Shown: one piece after another, positions 14,825-22,426 of the stretch | How positions within the stretch are numbered: the stretch's first letter is position 1 | Layout: each line of letters opens with the position of its first letter | Source: Microcaldota archaeon | GTDB lineage: Archaea > Iainarchaeota > Iainarchaeia > Iainarchaeales > JAGVWC01 | Assembly: GCA_018813975.1 (NCBI GenBank) | Contig: JAHJAQ010000086.1 | Span: forward strand, 1 to 23,393 | Reading direction: 5' to 3' | DNA: 23,393 nucleotides | Position numbers and translations under genes: made by a program | Notes under the pieces: model-generated | Database searches by the model: none | What the model was told of the DNA's origin: nothing | Seen by the model: only the letters and a program-made list of their open reading frames with translations

Positions 14825-15276
14825 AAAACAGAGCCCCCGAATTTTCCTTTTGGAAAAAAACGTTCTAGTTCTTTCCACTGGTAAATAAACAAGTCCGCTA
14901 AGCGGTATGCAATGCGGCCGCTCCAGGAAGGAGATATAGTCCGGCAAAAGCTTTCCACGAAAATTATCTTTTTTCCGAATAGTTTGGCCAGTACCAGTAT
15001 TGGAATGGCTGCATCGGCTCCTGTTGAGAGTATAAGATGGGGTTTTTCGCGTCTCAAAATGCGAAATGATTGGACCAAACACTTTAGGGTTTTAAGGGGA
15101 TTGCGAGCCGGTCGTTCCACAAAAAAAACGGTTTTGGTTTTAGCCAGTGCTTCTGAATCAGGTCGCTTGAACGTGACAAAAAAATGCTCGAATTTTTTGT
15201 AAAACGGGGCTAATTGTTGTAGTTCTGCCAAATGGCCACCGGCCGAGCACGCTAGACAAATTTTAATGGGTTTTAT
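14821..15276 (-). CDS. Alg14-like membrane subunit of GlcNAc transferase, ATA start
   Basis: The protein (about 151 residues) contains IKICLACSAGGHLAELQQL, the Alg14/PssD signature with its GGHL nucleotide loop, followed by FVTFKRPDSEALA, HLILSTGADAAIPILVLAKLFGKKIIFVESFCR (family hallmark with ESFCR) and DLFIYQWKEL. Alg14 recruits Alg13 to the membrane. No ATG, GTG or TTG allows the GGH motif to be kept: the first TTG (15231) starts after it. The best start is ATA at 15276. It lies four bases after GGTGA and overlaps the previous gene's TAA as ATAA, mirroring the TTGA/ATGA overlaps elsewhere in this operon. ATT at 15267 is the alternative. The start codon is inferred; the family assignment is firm. 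Confidence 0.85.
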   Translation of the reverse strand: MKPIKICLACSAGGHLAELQQLAPFYKKFEHFFVTFKRPDSEALAKTKTVFFVERPARNPLKTLKCLVQSFRILRREKPHLILSTGADAAIPILVLAKLFGKKIIFVESFCRTISPSWSGRIAYRLADLFIYQWKELERFFPKGKFGGSVF

Positions 15277-16385
15277 AAAATCACCCAGGGGGATAGAATC
15301 CTAAAAAACTCAATAGAATTCAAGTACCAATATCCCAAAACGATTGCACTAATAATTATTTGAAGTCCAAGAATAATCAATACCACTTGTTTTTCAGAAA
15401 ACTGGCCTCTTCGCATTATTACATGGGTTAAAGAACCGATTTTGGGAGGGGCTTTTAACCAGCCCCCTTTTTGGGGAATTCCAAAAGACTGGACCTGAAA
15501 TTTGGTGCGGCTTTTTAAAATGAGTTCAATAAAAAACAAGAACAATAAGAGTATGCCAAGTCTTTCAAAATTTCCAATAATAGAGGCTACTGCAATCGAA
15601 GCACCCACCATTAGTGTGGTAGCATCTCCGGGAAAAATTTTGGCTGGAAACCAATTGTATTTTAGGAAACCAATGAGCGCGCCGAGCAAGGCAGCCATAA
15701 TAATCGCGGATTCTATCTGGTTTTCAAGCACACTCAACAACAGCAGGGTGCTTGTTAGAATAATGCCCAATCCTGCTTCCAATCCGTTTAATCCAGCCAG
15801 CATATTCAATGCATTGGCCGCGCCGGTAACACCAATGGGAATCAAAATGAGTGCATAAAAAATACCAAAATCCACTTGGCCAATAATCGGCAAGGCCATC
15901 GTGGTTGTTCCGGCTTGTATTGCCATGAGCGGCAAGGCCGCAAATACCGGCACCAGTGCATGCTGATATTGACGAATGCCATTGGTCCAGCCAATCAGAT
16001 CATCAAAAACGCCTAAAAAAGCCACGAGCAGTATTGTGGTGAAGCCCGCAAACAAAAGAGACAACTCAAATTTAAAAGTAGCAATCGGCAAAAACGAATG
16101 AAAAAAAATTGCAAAAGTAATACCTAAAGAAAACGCAAAAAAAATGGCAATACCGCCAAACTGTGCAACTTTTGGCTTTTCTTTTTTGTTCATGTCTGGT
16201 GCCAAAAAATTCTGACTGTGCATCCGACTAATAATAAACGGGAGTATTTGATAAGAAAAAATTGCGCTACTTCCAATCAAAAAAAGCAGTATTCCAATCC
16301 ATCCTTCCAAGTTCAATAGAAAAGACAAGCCCCAGCTGATTCCGAGCCAAGCTAGAATAAAAATAGCAATATAGATGGATTTCAT
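15273..16385 (-). CDS. Alg7/GPT-type polyprenyl-phosphate GlcNAc-1-phosphate transferase
   Basis: This 370-residue polytopic membrane protein should transfer a sugar-1-phosphate, probably GlcNAc-1-P, from a UDP-sugar to dolichyl phosphate, the first step of lipid-linked glycan assembly. About ten hydrophobic segments are visible. Active-site blocks are FGGIAIFFAF, FLGVFDDLIGW (the DD pair), NALNMLAGLNGLEAGLG (very like eukaryotic GPT 'N.LAG.NGLE.G'), KIFPGDATTLMVGA (F-x-GD) and SLTHVIMRRG. The match to the eukaryotic/archaeal GPT subgroup is closer than to bacterial MraY or WecA. Archaeal AglH enzymes belong here. ATG at 16385 has AAAGGGG six bases upstream and lies 12 bases after the STT3 stop. 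Its TAA overlaps the inferred ATA start of Alg14. Confidence 0.92.
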   Translation of the reverse strand: MKSIYIAIFILAWLGISWGLSFLLNLEGWIGILLFLIGSSAIFSYQILPFIISRMHSQNFLAPDMNKKEKPKVAQFGGIAIFFAFSLGITFAIFFHSFLPIATFKFELSLLFAGFTTILLVAFLGVFDDLIGWTNGIRQYQHALVPVFAALPLMAIQAGTTTMALPIIGQVDFGIFYALILIPIGVTGAANALNMLAGLNGLEAGLGIILTSTLLLLSVLENQIESAIIMAALLGALIGFLKYNWFPAKIFPGDATTLMVGASIAVASIIGNFERLGILLLFLFFIELILKSRTKFQVQSFGIPQKGGWLKAPPKIGSLTHVIMRRGQFSEKQVVLIILGLQIIISAIVLGYWYLNSIEFFRILSPWVIL

Positions 16386-16397
16386 ACAAAGCCCCTT

Positions 16398-18557
16398 TTA
16401 TTGAGTGGGAAATTCTTCTTTTTTAATTTTAAAGATTTTTAGTTCTTTGTTTCTGTATTCCAGATTGTCCGCGGGAAACACTTCTTCAAAGTAAGTGGAA
16501 ACACTGGGCTCTTTAAACCAGATTTTGGCAAAAATGGTGTTATTTTGTTTCAAGGACAGTTTGTAAAGGCGTCCATTGTCAGTTGTCCGATAATAAAAAA
16601 TCGGGTTTCGTTCGTTTTCCAGTCCGCTGGGTTGGCTGGTCCATTGCGTGGGAATTGCCGAAAACTGATCTTTTGGAATTACGGCACCACTACAGTGAAA
16701 AGCGTCTTGTCCGTTATCGGTTGTTTCAAAACAAGGAACCTGAATGCTTTGAACGAAGTCCAAGCGGGGATCGGATGAATCGATTCCAGTGGTACTGTGC
16801 GAATAATAGCCGTACAAAACCATAGAATTACGCTTGGAAAACAAGTCCGCGCCCAGCAAGAGGTAATCGGAATCGTATTTTTTCAAAATGGCAATGGCTT
16901 CGCTCAAGTCCTCTGTCAACACAAATTTTCCCACATTCGCATTGGCTTCGGCATCATTGTTTCGGTTATCGGTAATGGCTTTTACTTCCGCGATAAATGT
17001 AATCCAGTGGCCTTCATCCCACCAGTTAAATACTTTGGCATCTGGTATTGCATTGTCTTTGAGCCATAGCAATCCTTCTTTCCAACCAGTATCCAGTTCT
17101 ATTGTAGGAGTATTGTTTTGTGTGAACAAAGTAGCAGAAGCAACACCTGCAAACACTATAAAGCCAATAAAAAATCCAACCACTACCCGCTCGCTTTTGG
17201 CGCGGGTTCTCAAATAGCGAATTGTATAATACAACACATACCCAACCGCAATCGCCAAGGGCACGCCCAGATTATAACTATAGTGCAATCGATCCCATGC
17301 CATATACCACGAAATTAAAATAAACGGGAATAACAGCATGCTCGCGGCATCCACATTCCGTTTTTTAAAGTCAATTAAGGGTGCCAAAGCCAAAGCCAAT
17401 ATCGGGAAAATAAGCAGAATACTGAACTTGTGGAAAAAATACAAATGGCCTGGACTTTCTTCTCCAACCAGCGAATGAATAGTTCCCGGAACCACTTTTG
17501 GTGTGACCATTAAAATAACCAGTCCAACCAGCAACAAGTACAATACAATCAGTTTGACCCATGCAAGGGAATTTTGTTTTTCTTTTTGAACCAAAACCGT
17601 TTCAGTGGTTTTTCGATTTTTTTGAATCACAAAAAACAATATTGCCGCTACCAGTCCAATGCCTGCAATAAGAGCAACCGGAACAATAAAACCGACTTTA
17701 CCAACCGCTTGCAAAACCAGGCCTATCATATCGTTTATCCATTGTTGATTTGGCCCGGTAAATGTCATTAACACAAAAACAACCAAAATACCCACCAGTA
17801 ACTGGGCAAATCGAATGGCTTCTTTAAACTGGTTTTTGCTCAAAAAAGACAGGCTCGTAAAAATAAGATAAAAGACCAGAACAATCGGTACAATCAGAAA
17901 CAACGCATAAATATTGGCTAACGCTCCCAACAAGATGCCGGCAATAACTCCATTAATCGCCATTTCTTTGGTGTTTTGCATTCGCTTTACCGCGCGCAAC
18001 ACAAAATAAAATCCAAACACCATAAACACATACCCAAGTGTTCCTGCTTCAAAAAAGCCTGCCATGCTACGATAAATAAATGAGGCGGATACCGCGCCAA
18101 AAAAAGCCATTAAATAGCCCGCGTTTTTTCCATAGGCTTCTTTTCCCAAAAAATACAGGCCCAGTGCTGTAATCGCGCCATAAATTGCAGGCAAAAATTT
18201 TACCACCTGAATTAAGAGTTCTTTGTTGTACGCAAGGCTTGCGGTTGAAAACAGCGCGGCAATGTAGTAAAAAAAAGCGGAGATATACCAAAACCATTGG
18301 GTGCTCAACGGAATTACCGAACCGCCTTCCAACTGGTAATAGGCCAGCGGGTCAATGGTGGGAGGAACGCCGTGTTGAATAATTTCTCCGGTCATGCGCG
18401 TATGCCAGTAGGTATCAAACTCGAACATTAGATCATAGCGCAACAAATAACCACGAATACCAAAAGCGAGTACAAAAATCAGTGCGAGAATTGCAACTGT
18501 TTTCCAATCCACTCTTTTCAACCGTTCTTTGAAATCCAAGGCCCCACCGCCAAGCAC
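16398..18557 (-). CDS. aglB: STT3-family oligosaccharyltransferase (AglB)
   Basis: The 719-residue protein transfers the assembled glycan from its lipid carrier to Asn in N-x-S/T sequons on the outer face of the membrane. It has about 13 hydrophobic segments, then a soluble C-terminal domain from about residue 490. The first-loop acidic motif EFDTYWHTR (D48) is in place, the fifth-loop GEESPGH is a candidate TIXE equivalent, and the sequon-binding motif reads WWDEG (about 512-516), with Glu where many archaeal enzymes have Tyr, Trp or Asn. A DLFSKRNSM segment (about 571-579) fits the DK motif. It heads the operon with Alg7, Alg14 and Alg13. The start is GTG at 18557; an in-frame TTG at 18539, preceded by GGTGG, is a credible alternative. 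Confidence 0.95.
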   Translation of the reverse strand: MLGGGALDFKERLKRVDWKTVAILALIFVLAFGIRGYLLRYDLMFEFDTYWHTRMTGEIIQHGVPPTIDPLAYYQLEGGSVIPLSTQWFWYISAFFYYIAALFSTASLAYNKELLIQVVKFLPAIYGAITALGLYFLGKEAYGKNAGYLMAFFGAVSASFIYRSMAGFFEAGTLGYVFMVFGFYFVLRAVKRMQNTKEMAINGVIAGILLGALANIYALFLIVPIVLVFYLIFTSLSFLSKNQFKEAIRFAQLLVGILVVFVLMTFTGPNQQWINDMIGLVLQAVGKVGFIVPVALIAGIGLVAAILFFVIQKNRKTTETVLVQKEKQNSLAWVKLIVLYLLLVGLVILMVTPKVVPGTIHSLVGEESPGHLYFFHKFSILLIFPILALALAPLIDFKKRNVDAASMLLFPFILISWYMAWDRLHYSYNLGVPLAIAVGYVLYYTIRYLRTRAKSERVVVGFFIGFIVFAGVASATLFTQNNTPTIELDTGWKEGLLWLKDNAIPDAKVFNWWDEGHWITFIAEVKAITDNRNNDAEANANVGKFVLTEDLSEAIAILKKYDSDYLLLGADLFSKRNSMVLYGYYSHSTTGIDSSDPRLDFVQSIQVPCFETTDNGQDAFHCSGAVIPKDQFSAIPTQWTSQPSGLENERNPIFYYRTTDNGRLYKLSLKQNNTIFAKIWFKEPSVSTYFEEVFPADNLEYRNKELKIFKIKKEEFPTQ

Positions 18558-18581
18558 GTATAGCTTGTTTCCAGTATAGAA

Positions 18582-18612
18582 CTATATTAATAGTCTAACC
18601 GCTTTTTTTAAA
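18582..18612 (-). promoter_or_regulatory. Promoter region of the glycosylation operon
   Basis: Two TATA-like elements face the STT3 gene: TTTAAAAA (18612-18605) and TTAATATAG (18590-18582). The first would start transcription about 26 bases before the GTG at 18557, the second almost at the GTG. The region between 18558 and 18663 shows nothing else of note. Confidence 0.4.
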
Positions 18613-18663
18613 GGATTGGGTACAGAAAAAAAATTCCCAAACAGCAATTCTTTTTTACCAGTT

Positions 18664-19581
18664 CTAACTTTTTTTCAGTTCTGCGGAATAACGCTTGAGC
18701 ACGTCAGGAAAAACGGTTTTTTTCGTTCCAATAATCCTGTGGATTTCTTTTCTTGTTCTTGGAATAAAAACAAGTTCTTCGCCCAAGGCCTTGGCCCTTC
18801 GGCGCAACTCTTTCAGGGGAACACTAGAACGCGCAAGATAAATGAGATTGATGGCTCCAAAGGCTTCGCCTGATTGGACTATAAAAACAAGGGGATTTTT
18901 CGGATCACGAGCCGGTTTCAAGCCAGGCCCCAAAAAAGACACTTCTTTTTCTCCAATTCCCATTTCTTTTTTCATTCTTTCAAATGCGGTTTGGACGGGT
19001 GTTGAATCTGCTCGAACCATTCCCGCAGCAAAATCAATAAAATCAGGCAGAACAGGCAATTCTTTTCGCCGTCGCACCATGGCAAGGTGAGTAACCCTGT
19101 TATTTGAATCTGTAATTTCAACCAGTACGCCCGCGGCAATAACATAGGGAAGCGTTGAAAACTGGGCATGCTTTTGGGCAAGGAGTGGAAGCATTCTTTT
19201 TGCACTTGGAACCTGTTGGGCTGCCAAGGCTGTCAGAAAATCAGCGGTAGCCAAATCAACCACCAAAGAATTGGTTTTCTTGTCAATGTGAAGTCCAACT
19301 GGTCGCCATAGTTTTCCTGGTGTTAAGTGGGGGTGTGTCACTCGATTTTTTTTTATTTGGTCTTGCACTTCTTTGGCGATCTCTTTTGGAAACGCGAGCG
19401 GAGGAGAGGACGAACGGCGTAATTCCAAGCGAAGCCACTTGCCAAACACGCGACCTTCGCGTACTTGTTTTCGTTGCGCAAGATTGGCAATCGGGCACGG
19501 AGCACCAAAACGCCTTTTGGATAAACCCTGCTGCGATTTCCTAGAATGAGGAGTATTAGACGCTCTTTCCTGTTTTTTCAT
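18664..19581 (-). CDS. Nudix-fold-like protein with degenerate Nudix box
   Basis: The 305-residue protein is not closely recognised. Its middle part resembles a Nudix hydrolase domain: YVIAAGVLVEITDSNNRVTHLAMVRR fits the first strands and substrate loop. The segment from G187 (AGMVRADS) to FERMKKEMGI (about 200-209) has the exact spacing of the Nudix box, G-x5-E-x7-RE-U-x-EE-x-G-U. However, Ser replaces the first Glu, ER replaces RE and KE replaces EE. Metal-dependent hydrolysis may therefore be lost. The N-terminal 60 residues are basic and low in structure, and the last 50 are Lys/Arg-rich. I chose the ATG at 19581, since AGGA lies eight bases upstream; the open frame runs to 19638. It is divergent from the methyltransferase at 19715. 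Confidence 0.65.
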   Translation of the reverse strand: MKKQERASNTPHSRKSQQGLSKRRFGAPCPIANLAQRKQVREGRVFGKWLRLELRRSSSPPLAFPKEIAKEVQDQIKKNRVTHPHLTPGKLWRPVGLHIDKKTNSLVVDLATADFLTALAAQQVPSAKRMLPLLAQKHAQFSTLPYVIAAGVLVEITDSNNRVTHLAMVRRRKELPVLPDFIDFAAGMVRADSTPVQTAFERMKKEMGIGEKEVSFLGPGLKPARDPKNPLVFIVQSGEAFGAINLIYLARSSVPLKELRRRAKALGEELVFIPRTRKEIHRIIGTKKTVFPDVLKRYSAELKKS

Positions 19582-19670
19582 GTAAAAGATCCTGCTGGGA
19601 GTAGCTCTAAATTGAACAAGCACAATAATAGTAAGCAAGACAGCGAAGAATTTAAGCTGATATCCCCCAA

Positions 19671-19678
19671 TTTAAATA
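19671..19678 (+). promoter_or_regulatory. TATA box of the methyltransferase/glycosyltransferase pair
   Basis: TTTAAATA is centred about 40 bases before the ATG at 19715 and would place the start of transcription near 19700, leaving a short leader that carries AAGGA. The rest of the 133-base divergent intergenic region (19582-19714) shows nothing else clear. Confidence 0.45.
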
Positions 19679-19714
19679 AAAATATGGGTAGAAAACAGCT
19701 TAAGGAAAATCAAC

Positions 19715-20290
19715 ATGAAGTCGGCCAAGTCAATTCATAGAATATTATTGGATGAAAAACTTTCACAAGCCATTAAAGAAATCCAAGGCGGAATAGTTTT
19801 AGACGCGGGTGGAAAAGAACGACGATACGCCAACCAAATAAAGTGCTCAAAGTACGTCTGTTTGGATATAAACAAAAAAAACAAACCTGACATTTGCTGC
19901 GATATACACAAGATTCCAGTTAAAACAGGGTATTTTGACGCAATAATAGCAACAGAAGTTTTGGAGCATTGTTACGACCCCAAAAAAGCGGTAGAAGAAC
20001 TGCGAAGAATTCTCAAAAAAGGCGGCAAAATAATTGTTTCAACACCATTTATACTCCAATACCATGGAGAAAAAGATTGTTTAGATTATTGGAGATTTAG
20101 TCACGACGGACTAAAAGAACTCTTCAAAGATTTCAACCAAATAGAAATAACGGGATTTGGCTCACTCTCTACAGGCGTTTTTGGGTTAATTACCGCGAAA
20201 ATAAGTTTTTTGAATTTTTTAAATGGTTTTTTTTCAAAAATTCGTCTTGGAAACTTAAAAACCGGATTTGTGGCGGTGGCAACAAAATGA
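19715..20290 (+). CDS. Class I SAM-dependent methyltransferase (Methyltransf_11-like)
   Basis: The 191-residue protein has motif I IVLDAGGKERRYAN (about 27-40), the strand-2 acidic residue in VCLDINKK, CDIHKIPVKTGYFDAIIATEVLEHCYDPKKAVEELRRILKKGGKIIVSTPF (motifs II to III, with the usual EVLEH), and a conserved YWRFSHDGL. This YWRFS block is typical of methyltransferases found in surface-polysaccharide clusters. AAGGA lies eight bases before the ATG. The stop overlaps the next gene's start as ATGA, so the two are translationally coupled. Codon use here is more A/T-rich (frequent ATA, AGA, AAA) than in the operon on the other strand. The substrate is unknown, probably a sugar or a glycosylated intermediate. 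Confidence 0.85.
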   Translation: MKSAKSIHRILLDEKLSQAIKEIQGGIVLDAGGKERRYANQIKCSKYVCLDINKKNKPDICCDIHKIPVKTGYFDAIIATEVLEHCYDPKKAVEELRRILKKGGKIIVSTPFILQYHGEKDCLDYWRFSHDGLKELFKDFNQIEITGFGSLSTGVFGLITAKISFLNFLNGFFSKIRLGNLKTGFVAVATK

Positions 20291-21387
20291 AGATAATAAT
20301 TATTAGCCCTTATGCAGAACCAGAACTGGGCGCATGCAGTAACCGCGTTAACTGGATGACACAAACCTTAAAAGAAAGCGGGCACAGCCCATTTGTTTAT
20401 TCGTATAAGAGAAAGAACTTGCTAGAAGCTACTGGCGTGGAACGTTTCGAAAGCCAATATGAAATAATAAAGAAAACAAAAAAAGAAAAACCAGATTGGG
20501 CTATTATAGTTGGCCCTATTGGAAACGGAACATTTAAAATCGCCACGGAATTGCGAAAAACCACAAAAATAATGCTTGACACCAAAGAGGATATGAACAA
20601 AAAAAAAACAAAAGGATTAGTCGAGTTTATAAAAAACCAGGTTTATCAAACTAGAAGAAAAAAACAGTTTGAGATCGCAGACCATCTTCTTTTTTTAACC
20701 GAAAGCGACAAAAAAGAAGCAGAAACCAGATATCGCGTTAAAAAAGAAAACCTTACACTCTTACCAAACGGGACGCGATCAGAGACAATAAATCCGAAAG
20801 AATCACAAAGAGAGAAAGAAAGGAAAAAAGCCGGAATAAAACCACAACAAACCATACTTATTTACACCGGTACAGTCGGTGACGAAAACCTTATTGAATA
20901 TGTCAAAAATAACATTGAAATCATTGAAAAGCCAGAGGTTTACTCAATCTTTGTTATTGCATCTGACGGAAACCAAGAGGACCAAAACCAAATAACAAAA
21001 ATTTCAGAGCTGTTACAGAACGCTGCCCACTTGCTCATGCAAAACATTCCCTACACCGAAATCGGGAAATATTATTCCATAAGCGACATTGGAATTTGCC
21101 CCTGGCCCGATCACCTGAAAACCAGTCTGCCGGTAAAAATCCTTGACTATATGAGCGGGGGATTGTACCTGTTCTGCAAAGCACCAGACAATAGTGAAAT
21201 TAGCAAATTCTTTTTTGACCATGAACCGGGACAAAGATTCAGCAACTGGCAAGACTTCAACCAAGCCTTAAAGGAAATAATTGAAAAAAAAGAGTATAGC
21301 GAATACCGAAAAAAGAACCGGAAAAAAGCAGAAAACATCTTTGATTTTAAATGGCAAAGAAAAAAGTTTATTTCACTATTTGATTAA
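20287..21387 (+). CDS. GT-B glycosyltransferase, GT4-like
   Basis: The 366-residue protein begins MKIIIISPYAEPELGACSNRV, the GT-B N-terminal strand and loop. It continues with PDWAIIVGPIGNG, ADHLLFLTESDKK, ENLTLLPNGT, ILIYTGTVGDENLIEY (the start of the C-terminal domain), ADIGICPW-type sequence (SDIGICPWPDHLKTSLPVKILDYMSGGLYLF), where K-x-LDY-GG replaces the usual E-x7-E region, and a helical C-terminus. This pattern is common in glycosyltransferases of surface-polysaccharide loci. Acceptor and donor are unknown. It is coupled by ATGA to the methyltransferase and followed by 116 bases without a gene. The codon use is A/T-rich like that of its partner, hinting that the pair was acquired together. 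Confidence 0.85.
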   Translation: MKIIIISPYAEPELGACSNRVNWMTQTLKESGHSPFVYSYKRKNLLEATGVERFESQYEIIKKTKKEKPDWAIIVGPIGNGTFKIATELRKTTKIMLDTKEDMNKKKTKGLVEFIKNQVYQTRRKKQFEIADHLLFLTESDKKEAETRYRVKKENLTLLPNGTRSETINPKESQREKERKKAGIKPQQTILIYTGTVGDENLIEYVKNNIEIIEKPEVYSIFVIASDGNQEDQNQITKISELLQNAAHLLMQNIPYTEIGKYYSISDIGICPWPDHLKTSLPVKILDYMSGGLYLFCKAPDNSEISKFFFDHEPGQRFSNWQDFNQALKEIIEKKEYSEYRKKNRKKAENIFDFKWQRKKFISLFD

Positions 21388-21440
21388 ATCAATTTACGTG
21401 TCAAAACAATATTGAGGCAATACTTTCAAAAACAAACCCA

Positions 21441-21449
21441 TTTAAAAAG
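21441..21449 (+). promoter_or_regulatory. Possible TATA box before the epimerase gene
   Basis: TTTAAAAAG is centred about 59 bases before the ATG at 21504, giving a predicted start of transcription near 21470. The intergenic stretch 21388-21503 otherwise shows nothing beyond A/T-rich sequence. Confidence 0.35.
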
Positions 21450-21503
21450 AAAAGAACCGAACGTATACAGAAAATATTACTTTGAAACCGCGAGTTTTTT
21501 TCG

Positions 21504-22421
21504 ATGGATTGGAAAGAAAAAACCGTGCTCATAACGGGCATTACAGGATTTTTGGGAGGCTGGCTTTCCAAGGCCTTATTGGAAAAAGGTGCTCGAATTG
21601 TTGGAACAGTTCATTCAGCAGACCGAACCAACCTGTGTTTTCACAAGATAGAAAAACAAGTTGAATTGATTAAAACCGACATTACAATTCCTTCCGAAGT
21701 CAAGAAAGTATTTGAATTGACAAAACCAGACTATTGTTTTCATTTGGCTGCGGTTCCAATTCCAAGCATTGCCCAGTCAGATCCTGCACACGCGTTATTG
21801 GTTAATATTGGGGGTTCGTTGAATGTATTGAGAGCGTGCGCTAACGAAGCGGTAAAAACCTTTTTGGCTTCCACGGTATCAGTATACGGCAATCAACCCA
21901 TTGTGGATGAAAATTCACCGGTATTGCCGAATGATACCTATGGATTTTCAAAAGCAAAAATGGAAGAAATTGCCCTTTTTCTGGCCAATACCAAAAAATT
22001 TCCCATGGTCATTGGACGCGCCACCAATTTGTATGGCCCTATTGATTCCAATGAAACCGTTCGTTTAGTGCCCCGTAATATCAGGGCTGCTCTTCGCAAG
22101 CAACAGATCCAAAATACACAGGGATTAGAGCGCGATTTTTTGTTCATTGAAGACGCGATAAATGCCTATCTTTCCCTGGCCGAAAACATAGATACGGTTT
22201 CTGGGAGAGTATTTAATGTGTCTTATGGAAACAGTTTTTTGGGTTCTGATATCGCCTTGGCGATTGAACAGTTGGTTCAAAACCGCCCTGTTTCATTACA
22301 GCCACTCTCCGACCACTGCATTAAACACGACGCTTTGTTCCAAGCCTTACAATGGAAACCAACGCATTCGATTGTTCAAGGACTGGAAAAAACAATTGCA
22401 TGGTACAAAAAACTGCTCTGA
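21504..22421 (+). CDS. NAD-dependent epimerase/dehydratase (extended SDR)
   Basis: The 305-residue protein is an extended short-chain dehydrogenase acting on nucleotide sugars, by epimerisation or dehydration. It shows the NAD-binding TGITGFLGGW (11-20), the Asp in KTDITIPSEV, CFHLAAVP, the catalytic Ser/Thr in ASTVSVYGN (about 122-130), Y146 and K150 in YGFSK, GRATNLYGP and ERDFLFIEDAINAYL. The closest general match is GDP-mannose 4,6-dehydratase or UDP-glucose 4-epimerase relatives, but the sugar cannot be told from sequence alone. The ATG lacks a clear ribosome-binding site. It is convergent with the next gene, with only five bases between the stop codons. It probably provides a nucleotide sugar for nearby glycosyltransferases. 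Confidence 0.9.
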   Translation: MDWKEKTVLITGITGFLGGWLSKALLEKGARIVGTVHSADRTNLCFHKIEKQVELIKTDITIPSEVKKVFELTKPDYCFHLAAVPIPSIAQSDPAHALLVNIGGSLNVLRACANEAVKTFLASTVSVYGNQPIVDENSPVLPNDTYGFSKAKMEEIALFLANTKKFPMVIGRATNLYGPIDSNETVRLVPRNIRAALRKQQIQNTQGLERDFLFIEDAINAYLSLAENIDTVSGRVFNVSYGNSFLGSDIALAIEQLVQNRPVSLQPLSDHCIKHDALFQALQWKPTHSIVQGLEKTIAWYKKLL

Positions 22422-22426
22422 TTCGG

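Noticed and set aside
14825..15082. Long N-terminal extension of the Alg13 frame
   Set aside because: It overlaps Alg14 in another frame, is rich in Ser/Arg/Cys without family resemblance, and TTG at 14824 with the TTGA overlap gives a normal Alg13 length.
14309..15276. Alg14 and Alg13 as one frameshifted fusion gene
   Set aside because: Both halves are complete subunits and their junction is a clean TTGA stop/start overlap, unlike the GT4 case at 12131-12140.
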